64,000 nucleotides of DNA from Flavobacterium aquidurense (GTDB lineage: Bacteria > Bacteroidota > Bacteroidia > Flavobacteriales > Flavobacteriaceae), in NCBI GenBank assembly GCA_900107365.1, contig FNPS01000012.1, positions 1-64,000 of the forward strand, read 5' to 3'. Shown in pieces: positions 46,495 through 54,422 of the stretch; within the stretch, counting starts at the first letter, position 1, and each line of letters begins with the position of its first letter. The notes below the pieces were generated by a model. The model saw nothing but the letters and a program-made list of their open reading frames with translations. It made no database searches and had not been told where the DNA came from. A program made the position numbers and the translations under genes.

Positions 46495-47460
46495 CTATAA
46501 ACTGTTATCTTTTGTAAACTGCACTACTTCGCTTAATTTACCAAATGCTATAGCCACAACGGTATCAGCAGCACCATAATAAACAGCTAATTTATCTTCT
46601 TCAGTATCGTGCAAAGCAGCACATGGGAATACCACATTGGGTACATCGCCAACCATTTCATAAAGTTCTGCAGGTCCTAATAAATAAGGCTGCGTTCTGT
46701 ATTTTACTTTATCCGGAGCATTGACATCTAAAAGTGCCGATCCCATTGCATAACGGAAACCGTTGCAGGTATTGATAACACCGTGGTAAATCATTAACCA
46801 CCCTTCGTTAGTTAAGATTGGAATAGGTCCAGCTCCTACTTTTGTACATTGCCAGGCACTGTCTTCAAAAGGAGTTGGTTTCATTACTAAACGGTGTTCT
46901 CCCCAATATTTCATGTCGGGGCTGTAGCTGATCCAAATATCTCCAAAAGGGGTATGACCGTTATCACTCGGACGGCTTAACATCGCATATTTTCCGTTGA
47001 TTTTCTGTGGAAACAAAACGCCATTTCTGTTGAAAGGCAAAAAGGCATTTTCGCATTGAAAAAACTCCTTAAAGTCAAAAGTATAGCCAATTCCGATTGT
47101 TGGCCCGTTGTAGCCATTACACCACGTAATCCAGTAGCGATCTTCGATAAAAACAACACGAGGATCATATTTATATGCCGATTCGATCATTTCAGTATTA
47201 CCAGACTGCATTACAATTGGCTCATGGTTAATATCCCAATCGATTCCGTTTTTACTGAAACCGGCAAAAATATTCATTTGAACCGCTTTATTATCGCATC
47301 TGAAAACACCTGCAAATCCATCACCAAAAGGAACAACAGCACTATTAAAAATACTGTTTGACGATGGTATAGCATATCTTTCTATAATAGGATTTTCAGA
47401 ATATCTCCACATTACATCATTGCTGTTTTCGGGTCTGTCTTGCCAAGGAATTGTACTCAT
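46495..47460 (-). CDS. GH130 beta-mannoside phosphorylase
   Basis: About 321 residues from the ATG at 47460 (MSTIPWQDRPENSNDVMWRY); the ATG at 47511 adds a Lys-rich stretch that does not fit. GH130 motifs are IFNSAVVPFGDGFAGVFRCD, YDPRVVFIEDRYWITWCNG, HTPFGDIWISYSPDM and CTKVGAGPIPILTNEGWLMIYHG. It lacks a signal peptide, so it is cytoplasmic. This branch contains beta-1,4-mannosyl-GlcNAc phosphorylases of N-glycan loci, converting Man-GlcNAc plus phosphate to mannose 1-phosphate and GlcNAc. It heads a GH130-CBM9-GHL10 set and lies behind the sodium symporter gene. Activity on mannosylglucose is an alternative. Confidence 0.9.
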   Translation of the reverse strand: MSTIPWQDRPENSNDVMWRYSENPIIERYAIPSSNSIFNSAVVPFGDGFAGVFRCDNKAVQMNIFAGFSKNGIDWDINHEPIVMQSGNTEMIESAYKYDPRVVFIEDRYWITWCNGYNGPTIGIGYTFDFKEFFQCENAFLPFNRNGVLFPQKINGKYAMLSRPSDNGHTPFGDIWISYSPDMKYWGEHRLVMKPTPFEDSAWQCTKVGAGPIPILTNEGWLMIYHGVINTCNGFRYAMGSALLDVNAPDKVKYRTQPYLLGPAELYEMVGDVPNVVFPCAALHDTEEDKLAVYYGAADTVVAIAFGKLSEVVQFTKDNSL

Positions 47461-47503
47461 CTTTAAATATTTTTTTGTTGTTTTTTGTTTATCTTTTTTT
47501 TTA

Positions 47504-47745
47504 AAACACATAGAAACATAGATGCTAAAAAAAACAAAGCTATGTGTGGGAAACTAGTTTCTTTTTCACAATTGAAGTTCTATGTCCTATGCGTTTTAAT
47601 GATTTGTTTTTTAAACACATAGAATCATAGCGTATGAAACCTAAAAAAGCCATTTCATTAACTTAAAGAAACACAGCTATGTGTGAGAAACTAGTTTCTT
47701 TTAATCTCTTTTTACCAATTAAAAGGTATGTTTCTATGTGTTTAA
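47504..47745. repeat. Two-unit inverted-repeat element
   Basis: A 17-nt sequence at 47504-47520 (AAACACATAGAAACATA) is the exact reverse complement of 47729-47745. Two internal units share the 28-nt block at 47538-47565 and 47675-47702 (AGCTATGTGTG then GAAACTAGTTTC), with one difference. The remaining internal ends (47584-47600, 47613-47630) are degraded versions of the same termini. It has no ORF and looks like a miniature mobile or REP-like element. Confidence 0.75.
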
Positions 47746-47880
47746 TATTTTTCTATATTCTATTTTCTATATTCTATATTCTATATTCTATTTTCTATTT
47801 TCTATATTCTATTTTCTATATTCAATTATCTAATTTTCTAATTGACTAATTATCTAATTGACTAATTGACTAATTATCTA
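47746..47880. repeat. Low-complexity TTCTATA/TAATTGACTAATTA tracts
   Basis: Tandem TTCTAT(A/T) units (about 47750-47816) give way to ATTATCTAATTGACTAATT units (about 47822-47880) right before the symporter stop. It is likely hypervariable and non-coding. Confidence 0.75.
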
Positions 47881-47881
47881 A

Positions 47882-49759
47882 TTAATCCTCTATCTTCCTA
47901 ACCTTATCCAACCAGGTAAATTTCAAAATTGTCGTAGTCACTAAAAACACAACCAATGCTGCAATCGCTTTTGGATAATCCCGGATCACAAAGTATATCG
48001 GAAGCAAAATCATACTCGACTGCCATACAATTCCTATGACACAATTCAGCATGTCTTTCCAGAAATCATTGTTCTTTTCGAAAGTCTGATCTTCTACTTT
48101 TAAGGTTTTATAAACCGGACCCCACCATCCCCAAGGCCTAACATTGGAGTAAAAAGAGCGCAACACCACCATGTCTGTTGGTTTGCTTAAGAAAGTTCCT
48201 AAAAGACAGCCTAAAATAGAGAAACCAAATATGACCGGAAATAAGTAAATCGCCTGCACTTCTGATAAATCATATAAAAATGATCCTTGGGTAAAAGTGC
48301 CTTTATACTGTCCTAAAACGAATTGGAAAGATGCTACAATTAAGCCGGCAAACATTCCCCAGAAATAACCCCAACCGTTAAAACGCCACCAAATCCATTT
48401 TAGAAAATTGGCTGCCACATAACCTCCGTACAAGGCGCTTGTGATCCATAAGGTTAAGGAATTAATAGAATCTGCAAAGAATCCCATGAAAACCCCTAAA
48501 CCAACCACTACAAAAGAAGAGATCTGGCTTACCTTAATATAGTGTGCATTAGTTGCAACCGGTTTGAAGTATTTTTTATAAATATCGTTTACAATATAGG
48601 CTGGTCCTGCATTTACAAAAGCAGAGAATCCAGACATAAAGGCCGCCAATAAACCAGCAAGTAAAAGTCCTTTTATTCCAACAGGCAAATATAAATTAAC
48701 CACTTTTGGCATTAATAATTCCAAATCGGCTCCGGTTAAACCTGTGTTTGCATTTAATTCGGGCGCCAGGTTGATCAAAGCGATAACCACAATTCCGGTG
48801 ATCAATAAATATCTTGGAATGAATAAAATCAAGTTCGTGAAACCACTCATATAAGCGGCTTCTTTTACCGATTTTGTAGACAGAATTCTTTGTAAATCGT
48901 AACTTGGCGTTGGTCCGGCAACACTGGCGAAGAAACCTTTAAACAATGTCATTCCGATAAAAGCACCGAACATTTTGTATCCTTCAGAATCAATTAAATT
49001 ATTGAAGGTCTGGAACTTTTCGCTCCACTGGGTTTCAAACTGCCATCCGAAGAAAACATTTTTCCATTCTGTACTAATCACAGAATTAATCTGAATATCA
49101 GTATAATTTACAAAGGCATAACCTGCGATCAAAACGCTGGCAATAATCATAATTAAATATTGCACCACTTCTGTTGCCACTACAGAAAACATACCACCTT
49201 TAACCGTGTAAATTGTAGTTAAAAATATGATTATTAAAGCATAAGAGCGTTCTGATGTCAAGAGAATTAAATCTCCATATTGAAGCGTTAAATCCCAAGG
49301 AAGGATAATCGTGATGAATTTCCCGATTCCTTCAAAGAAATAAGCAATAAAGCCAATGGTAGAAATAATTGCAAAAATGGCCACAATAATATGGGACGCT
49401 TTTCCGGCTCTGTCGTTTCCAAAACGGGTTAAAATCCATTCAGAACCGGTCATTACCTTTGATCTTCTGATCCAGACTGCGAGGAACATCATCACAAAAA
49501 TCTGATTCCATATTGGCCAAAGCCACATAAACATAAAACTTTTTACACCATATAAAAACAAAACACCAATCATCCAGGAAGTTCCTGAAACATCGAACAT
49601 TCCGGAACCATTACTCAAACCTAAAAAATACCATTTGATTGTTTTTCCGCCAAGGAAATAATCATCTAAACCTTTTGATGCTTTTCTTGAAATCCAAATT
49701 CCTATTCCCACTGAAAGCAGAATGTAGGCTACGATGATCGATACGTCAATGATATCCAT
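47882..49759 (-). CDS. Sodium:solute symporter (SSS family)
   Basis: 625 residues with about 13-15 hydrophobic segments. The N-terminus is VGIGIWISRKASKGLDDYFLGGKTIKWYFLGLSNGSGMFDVSG, with the SSS motif (FLGG and the Na+-site region GTSWMIG). It has a long C-terminal tail with extra helices and no N-terminal signal peptide. SSS proteins import sugars, amino acids or sialic acid with sodium. Here it lies next to GH130 and opposite a two-component system, so it may import the Man-GlcNAc disaccharide or mannose. That substrate is inferred only from context. A weak LacI-type site is about 180 nt upstream. Confidence 0.9.
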   Translation of the reverse strand: MDIIDVSIIVAYILLSVGIGIWISRKASKGLDDYFLGGKTIKWYFLGLSNGSGMFDVSGTSWMIGVLFLYGVKSFMFMWLWPIWNQIFVMMFLAVWIRRSKVMTGSEWILTRFGNDRAGKASHIIVAIFAIISTIGFIAYFFEGIGKFITIILPWDLTLQYGDLILLTSERSYALIIIFLTTIYTVKGGMFSVVATEVVQYLIMIIASVLIAGYAFVNYTDIQINSVISTEWKNVFFGWQFETQWSEKFQTFNNLIDSEGYKMFGAFIGMTLFKGFFASVAGPTPSYDLQRILSTKSVKEAAYMSGFTNLILFIPRYLLITGIVVIALINLAPELNANTGLTGADLELLMPKVVNLYLPVGIKGLLLAGLLAAFMSGFSAFVNAGPAYIVNDIYKKYFKPVATNAHYIKVSQISSFVVVGLGVFMGFFADSINSLTLWITSALYGGYVAANFLKWIWWRFNGWGYFWGMFAGLIVASFQFVLGQYKGTFTQGSFLYDLSEVQAIYLFPVIFGFSILGCLLGTFLSKPTDMVVLRSFYSNVRPWGWWGPVYKTLKVEDQTFEKNNDFWKDMLNCVIGIVWQSSMILLPIYFVIRDYPKAIAALVVFLVTTTILKFTWLDKVRKIED

Positions 49760-49937
49760 TAATTTTATTATTTATTTTTGGTTAGTTAATTTTTATTGTT
49801 GTTTCAGCCTTTTGTCTGTTTGGTTATTTTTTTTTAAATCTCAGGAATAAGTTAACTCTAGATTGATTTTAGAAACCTCAGGAAAAACTTGTTGATGATG
49901 CGATATTGTTTCTTAGTTAACATGATTATTTTATTTT

Positions 49938-49959
49938 ATATGTAAATCGATTTAGCGAA
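49938..49959 (-). promoter_or_regulatory. Weak LacI-type operator before the symporter
   Basis: ATATGTAAAT-CG-ATTTAGCGAA keeps the inner TAAATCGATTTA palindrome but not the outer positions. It lies about 180 nt upstream of the symporter start. The rest of 49760-50001 shows no gene. Confidence 0.45.
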
Positions 49960-50001
49960 GAAAACACGGTTTAAAAAAAAATCACCGACTTTTATTTTTG
50001 T

Positions 50002-50186
50002 ACACTTTTATTTTACAACTTGCAATCAGAATTAGGCGGTAAAACAAAAGATCAATTTCTTCAGATAAAAACAATCTTAATTTAACTCTAAATCTAAACA
50101 AATTTGATTTTCAGTAAAACTATTTTAGACGGACGACATATAAACGAAGATAAACATCAAAAAAAGTCACAAAAAACACTCTTATT
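50002..50186 (+). repeat. Kinase leader, parent copy of the 23966 duplication
   Basis: See 23966-24145. The 67-nt identical stretch here is 50118-50184 to within a base or two, ending just before the kinase start codon at 50187. It must contain the kinase promoter and 5' leader. Confidence 0.8.
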
Positions 50187-51245
50187 ATGAATTTCAGTTC
50201 TGGCAAATTTTATCGTATACCGTTGCGTTATCATGTCCTTTTTTGGCTTACTTACTTTCTATTTAATACTTTTCGATGGGGAAGTTATTTCGATGATTAC
50301 TGGTATTCACTAAAAACAAACTTGCTGGGTTTTCCAATTCACATGACTTTATGTTATTTGAATATTTTGATTTTTATGCCCTATCTGATTTATAGAAAAA
50401 AATACATTTTGTATGTACTTGCTATTCTATCCTCTATTTTTTTAATGGTAATTCTAAAATACAATCTTACCTACTTATTAATAGCACACAACGTTTGGCC
50501 TGAAGGACCGGAAGTCATAAATAAACTGACCCTCAATTACACCATCGAGATGATGATGGGAGAATTGTATGTAATCACTTTTGTGGCTGCAATTAAAATA
50601 ACTTTCGATTTCATGAAAGAGCAAAAGAGAGTTACGGATCTTGAAAAATCGCAACTGGAAACAGAATTGCTTTTTTTGAAGTCGCAAATTTCTCCACACT
50701 TTTTCTTTAATACACTGAATAATATTTACTCTTTAGCCGTAGAGAAATCAAACAAAACGCCTAAAGTTGTAATAAAACTTTCCGAATTAATGCGTTATAT
50801 GCTTTATGATACCAAAAGCAAAAGACAAAGTTTGGAAAACGAAATACTGTGTATCCAAAATTATCTGGACCTGGAGCGAATTAGAAATGATGATCGATTA
50901 GAAGTAAATATGTCTATTTCAGGTGATATTCATGATAAGGAAATTGCTCCTATAATTTTATTGACTTTTATTGAAAATGCTTTTAAACACGGTGTAAACA
51001 GAAACACGGGAAAAGTTATAATCAATATTAATTTTAAGGTAAAAGACGATTATCTGCATTTTACAATTTCGAATCCAATGCCAGAAATTACGCAGCATAC
51101 AGACAATTTTAACCAGTCAAGTGGTATAGGAATTGAAAACGTAAAAAAAAGACTGGAATTAGGTTATAATAAAAAGGAGTACAAACTTTCTTTTAAAAAT
51201 AAAAAGAATATTTTTGTCGTAAAGCTGAAAATTAAAGTCACTTAA
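50187..51245 (+). CDS. LytS/YehU-type sensor histidine kinase
   Basis: 352 residues. The N-terminal third has four hydrophobic segments (residues 13-28, 45-65, 70-95, 115-140) and no periplasmic domain. The His_kinase domain has LKSQISPHFFFNTLNNIYSLA with His171, LSELMRYMLYD, a LENEILCIQNYLDLERIR helix and the N-box-like APIILLTFIENAFKHG followed by SSGIGIENVKKRLEL. It is paired with the LytTR regulator 62 nt downstream. It diverges from the symporter gene, and a decayed copy of its 5' end is at 24146. The signal is unknown; a membrane-carried sugar cue fits the position. Confidence 0.93.
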   Translation: MNFSSGKFYRIPLRYHVLFWLTYFLFNTFRWGSYFDDYWYSLKTNLLGFPIHMTLCYLNILIFMPYLIYRKKYILYVLAILSSIFLMVILKYNLTYLLIAHNVWPEGPEVINKLTLNYTIEMMMGELYVITFVAAIKITFDFMKEQKRVTDLEKSQLETELLFLKSQISPHFFFNTLNNIYSLAVEKSNKTPKVVIKLSELMRYMLYDTKSKRQSLENEILCIQNYLDLERIRNDDRLEVNMSISGDIHDKEIAPIILLTFIENAFKHGVNRNTGKVIININFKVKDDYLHFTISNPMPEITQHTDNFNQSSGIGIENVKKRLELGYNKKEYKLSFKNKKNIFVVKLKIKVT

Positions 51246-51307
51246 TACGGCTTAGTTGAAGAAAATACCATCGAAATTATTTCGCTCAAAAAATAATATT
51301 TATAAAG

Positions 51308-52021
51308 ATGAAAATAAATTGTTTAATCATAGATGATGAACCATTGGCAATTAATGTCATTAAAAATTATTTAGAGCCTATCGAAAATTTTGAGGTAATC
51401 AACACCTTTAGTAATCCAATAGAAGGTTTAAATTTTTTAAAAAACAATACTGTTGATGTCGTTTTTTTAGATATTAACATGCCGGTTCTTGATGGTATCA
51501 ATTTTATAAAAAGTATTGAAAATCCGCCTTTACTTATTATAACAAGTGCCTATAGTCAGTTTGCAATCGAAACTTACGAATTAGATGTATTGGATTATCT
51601 GGTAAAACCAATCGAATTTCCGAGGTTAATTAAAGCTTTAAATAAAGCAAGTAAAAGACTTGAAAGTAAAAACAATACTCCACAGGAAATTAGTCCGGAA
51701 AGCCCTTTTATTTTTGTAAAAATTGACAAGAAAAGAATGAAGAAGATTTTCTTTAATGAAATTTTGGTCATTGAAAGTTTAAAAGACTATTTAAAAATAA
51801 ATACCCTAACAGGCAAATACATCATTCATAGCACTTTGCAAGATTTCACCGATTTACTTCCTGAAAGAAACTTTTTAAGAATACATCGATCATACACAAT
51901 CGCAATCGATAAAATCGACGCTGTTGAAGGAAACAGCATTGAGATTGAAGGCCTTAGATATGTAATTGGAAGATCGTACATGGAACATGTGAAGCAGAGG
52001 ATTTTGAATTCATCGATTTAA
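51308..52021 (+). CDS. LytTR-type response regulator
   Basis: 237 residues. The receiver domain (3-120) has DDEP at the start, phosphoacceptor Asp55 in VFLDINMPVLDG, and YLVKPIEF with the conserved Lys. A LytTR DNA-binding domain (about 135-235) follows: ILVIESLKDYLKINT, RNFLRIHRSYTIAIDKIDAVEGNSIEIEG, and IGRSYMEHVKQR. It forms a two-component pair with the kinase at 50187. It could regulate the divergent symporter-GH130 genes; no matching paired site was identified. Confidence 0.94.
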   Translation: MKINCLIIDDEPLAINVIKNYLEPIENFEVINTFSNPIEGLNFLKNNTVDVVFLDINMPVLDGINFIKSIENPPLLIITSAYSQFAIETYELDVLDYLVKPIEFPRLIKALNKASKRLESKNNTPQEISPESPFIFVKIDKKRMKKIFFNEILVIESLKDYLKINTLTGKYIIHSTLQDFTDLLPERNFLRIHRSYTIAIDKIDAVEGNSIEIEGLRYVIGRSYMEHVKQRILNSSI

Positions 52022-52125
52022 AAATACAGACCGTTTCGTGACAAGATTGTGGATATTTTTCACGTTTTACTATGCGGTACAGCTTTGCGCCCTTTTCACT
52101 TTACTAAGTCCAAAAAAACAAATAA

Positions 52126-52147
52126 CCTTTGCGAACTTTGCGGTTAA
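52126..52147. repeat. Fragment of CGCAAAG/GGTTAA repeat family
   Basis: CCTTTGCGAACTTTGCGGTT then AA matches, in reverse, the ends of the larger element at 58930-59038. It lies in the gap between the response regulator and nagB. Confidence 0.6.
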
Positions 52148-52164
52148 ATTCGCAATACATAAAA

Positions 52165-52193
52165 AAAATGCAGCCTTACCAGGGCTGCATTTT
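52165..52193 (-). terminator. Terminator of the nagB-like gene
   Basis: AAAATGCAGCC pairs with GGCTGCATTTT and is followed on the minus strand by a run of Ts. It lies 65 nt after the stop at 52258. Confidence 0.85.
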
Positions 52194-52257
52194 CAAAGTT
52201 GGTAACTAACCACCAAATAAACCACATGAAAATAGTTTATTATATTTTAAATAAATC

Positions 52258-54171
52258 TTAGAAATAATAACGTTTAAAAGCTTCAATAGCCGAATAATCT
52301 GCCAATCCCAAAGCGTGATATTTTTCTGCTGTTAATCGGTTTCTGTCTTCTACCCTTACCCAGAATTCCCTGCTGTCATCTCCCTGAAACATAACGCCAT
52401 CTTTTTGAGACTGGTGATAGAAAATGGCATGGCGTTTTTTAAGCACCTGATCCGGACTCATTGGTACTGCCATTTCAATTTGATACGACTCCCATTCGTG
52501 CCACGCTCCTCTGTATAACCAAACCCAGCAGTCATCCATATAACTGTTGTGTTTTAATCTTTTTAAAGCTTCAAACAAACTGTCCAGACACACTTTATGT
52601 GTTCCGTGCGGATCTGCTAAATCTCCGGCTGCATAAATTTGGTGTGGTTTAATTCTTTCGATAATATCACACATAATTTCGATATCCGCTTCACCCAAAT
52701 TATTTTTCTTTACTGTTCCTGTTTCATAAAACGGAAGATCCAGGAAATTTACATTTGAATCCGGCAATCCTAAATAACGTGTTGCGGCTAAAGATTCACT
52801 TCTTCTGATCAAACCTTTTAATTTTCGTACTTCTAAGGAATCAATATCATTGCTTTTTTTGGTTTTCAAAAAGTTGATAATATTTTCTGATTCCACAGAA
52901 TTAGCATTTAATGCTTTTGAGATTTCAGCAAATTTTAAAGCTTCTTCATTAGAAACGGCAATATTTCCTGATGTCTGGTACGCAATATGAACATCGTGTC
53001 CCTGCTCTACCAATCTGTCGAAAGTTCCTCCCATTGATATAACATCATCATCCGGATGTGGACTGAAAATGATAATTCTTTTTCTCTCTGGCGTTGCACG
53101 TTCTGGTCTGTAAGTATCATCTGCGTTTGGTTTTCCACCTGGCCAGCCTGTGATAGTTTGTTGCATTTTATTAAACATTTTTATGTTTAAATGATATGCC
53201 GTTCCTTCTTCAGTCAACACACTTGACATTCCGTTGTCATTATAATCTTTGTCGGTTAATTTAAGGAAAGGTTTTTGAGTCAATTCGCTCAACCAGGCAA
53301 CCGCTTTCAATTTTAGTTCTTCTGTCCAGATCACAGATTTTACTAGCCAGGGCGTTTTTACTCTGGTTAATTCTGATGACGCTTCGGTATCTAAAACAAA
53401 TGTAGTGTTGTTGTGCTGTTGCAAATAGGTAGCTGGTACTCTTGAAGAAATTTCACCTTCAATTGTTTTTTTGATAATTTCAGCTTTGCTGATTCCCCAT
53501 CCTAACAATACAATTCGTTTGGCATTTTTTACCGTACCAATTCCCATTGTAATCGCTTTTCTCGGTACATTATCAATTCCTAAAAAAGAAGATGCGGCAT
53601 CAACGCGGGTTAAGTGATCCAGCGTAATACTTCTGGTTCCTGAGTTTACGTGAGATCCCGGCTCATTGAATCCGATATGGCCTGTTCTTCCAATTCCTAA
53701 AAGCTGAAAGTCCAGTCCGCCGTAATCTTTAATCTTCATTTCATAATCAATACAATATTGCTGAAGATCTTCGCTGCTGACATTTCCGTCAGGAATATTA
53801 ATGTTTTGAGGTAAAATATTTACATGATTAAAAAGATGTTCGTGCATAAAATACCAGTAACTCTGAATATTATTTTTATCCATCGGATAATATTCATCTA
53901 AGTTGAAAGTCACCACATTCGCAAAACTCAAACCTTCTTCTTTATGAAGTCGTACTAATTCTTCGTATACTTTTATAGGAGAAGATCCTGTTGCCAATCC
54001 TAAAACACAAGGTTCGTTCAATTCTTCTTTTCTCTGAATAATGTTCGCGATTTCCTGGGCAACTAATATAGAAGCTTCCTGAGACGAATCAAAAATCACA
54101 TTATGAATCTTTTCAAAACGTGTTTCTTCAAACTTTCCAGCTTCTTTAAAATTTATACTTTCATTAATCAT
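52258..54171 (-). CDS. nagB: Glucosamine-6-phosphate deaminase fused to PIG-L/LmbE domain
   Basis: 637 residues. The N-terminal NagB domain (about 15-290) has LGLATGSSPIKVYEEL, FNLDEYYPM with the catalytic Asp of the E. coli Asp72 position, and LLGIGRTGHIGFNEPG. In this last motif the Asp141 of E. coli NagB is Thr, while His143 and Glu148 are kept. The C-terminal part (from about 365) is a PIG-L/LmbE-like zinc deacetylase: FSPHPDDDVISMGG near residue 371 and ADPHGTHKVC. The fusion is known in Bacteroidota. NagB makes fructose 6-phosphate and ammonia. The second domain may deacetylate an aminosugar first, which would make the protein two-step (inference). Confidence 0.88.
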   Translation of the reverse strand: MINESINFKEAGKFEETRFEKIHNVIFDSSQEASILVAQEIANIIQRKEELNEPCVLGLATGSSPIKVYEELVRLHKEEGLSFANVVTFNLDEYYPMDKNNIQSYWYFMHEHLFNHVNILPQNINIPDGNVSSEDLQQYCIDYEMKIKDYGGLDFQLLGIGRTGHIGFNEPGSHVNSGTRSITLDHLTRVDAASSFLGIDNVPRKAITMGIGTVKNAKRIVLLGWGISKAEIIKKTIEGEISSRVPATYLQQHNNTTFVLDTEASSELTRVKTPWLVKSVIWTEELKLKAVAWLSELTQKPFLKLTDKDYNDNGMSSVLTEEGTAYHLNIKMFNKMQQTITGWPGGKPNADDTYRPERATPERKRIIIFSPHPDDDVISMGGTFDRLVEQGHDVHIAYQTSGNIAVSNEEALKFAEISKALNANSVESENIINFLKTKKSNDIDSLEVRKLKGLIRRSESLAATRYLGLPDSNVNFLDLPFYETGTVKKNNLGEADIEIMCDIIERIKPHQIYAAGDLADPHGTHKVCLDSLFEALKRLKHNSYMDDCWVWLYRGAWHEWESYQIEMAVPMSPDQVLKKRHAIFYHQSQKDGVMFQGDDSREFWVRVEDRNRLTAEKYHALGLADYSAIEAFKRYYF

Positions 54172-54342
54172 TTGTGTGTTGTCTTAATTTATTAGCATAA
54201 AATTATAGATTACATGCACTAAAAAATTAAAAATTCGACAGATGACTCGTAAGCTTCGGCAAAAAGCATAATTGGAAACGTAAAGAAAATATCAGGCGGA
54301 AATAAAATCTCTAAAGCACCTTTTTATTATTGATAAAAAACA

Positions 54343-54381
54343 AAAAGGGATCAATTCATTACCAATGAATTAATCCCTTTT
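54343..54381 (-). terminator. Terminator of the siderophore receptor gene
   Basis: An 18-bp stem with one mismatch (AAAAGGGATCAATTCATT with AATGAATTAATCCCTTTT, loop ACC) is followed on the minus strand by TGTTTTTTATC. It lies 41 nt after the receptor stop. Confidence 0.9.
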
Positions 54382-54422
54382 ATGTGTGCTGAAACAGTCT
54401 TAAAGAGTTGTTTAAAAAAAGC

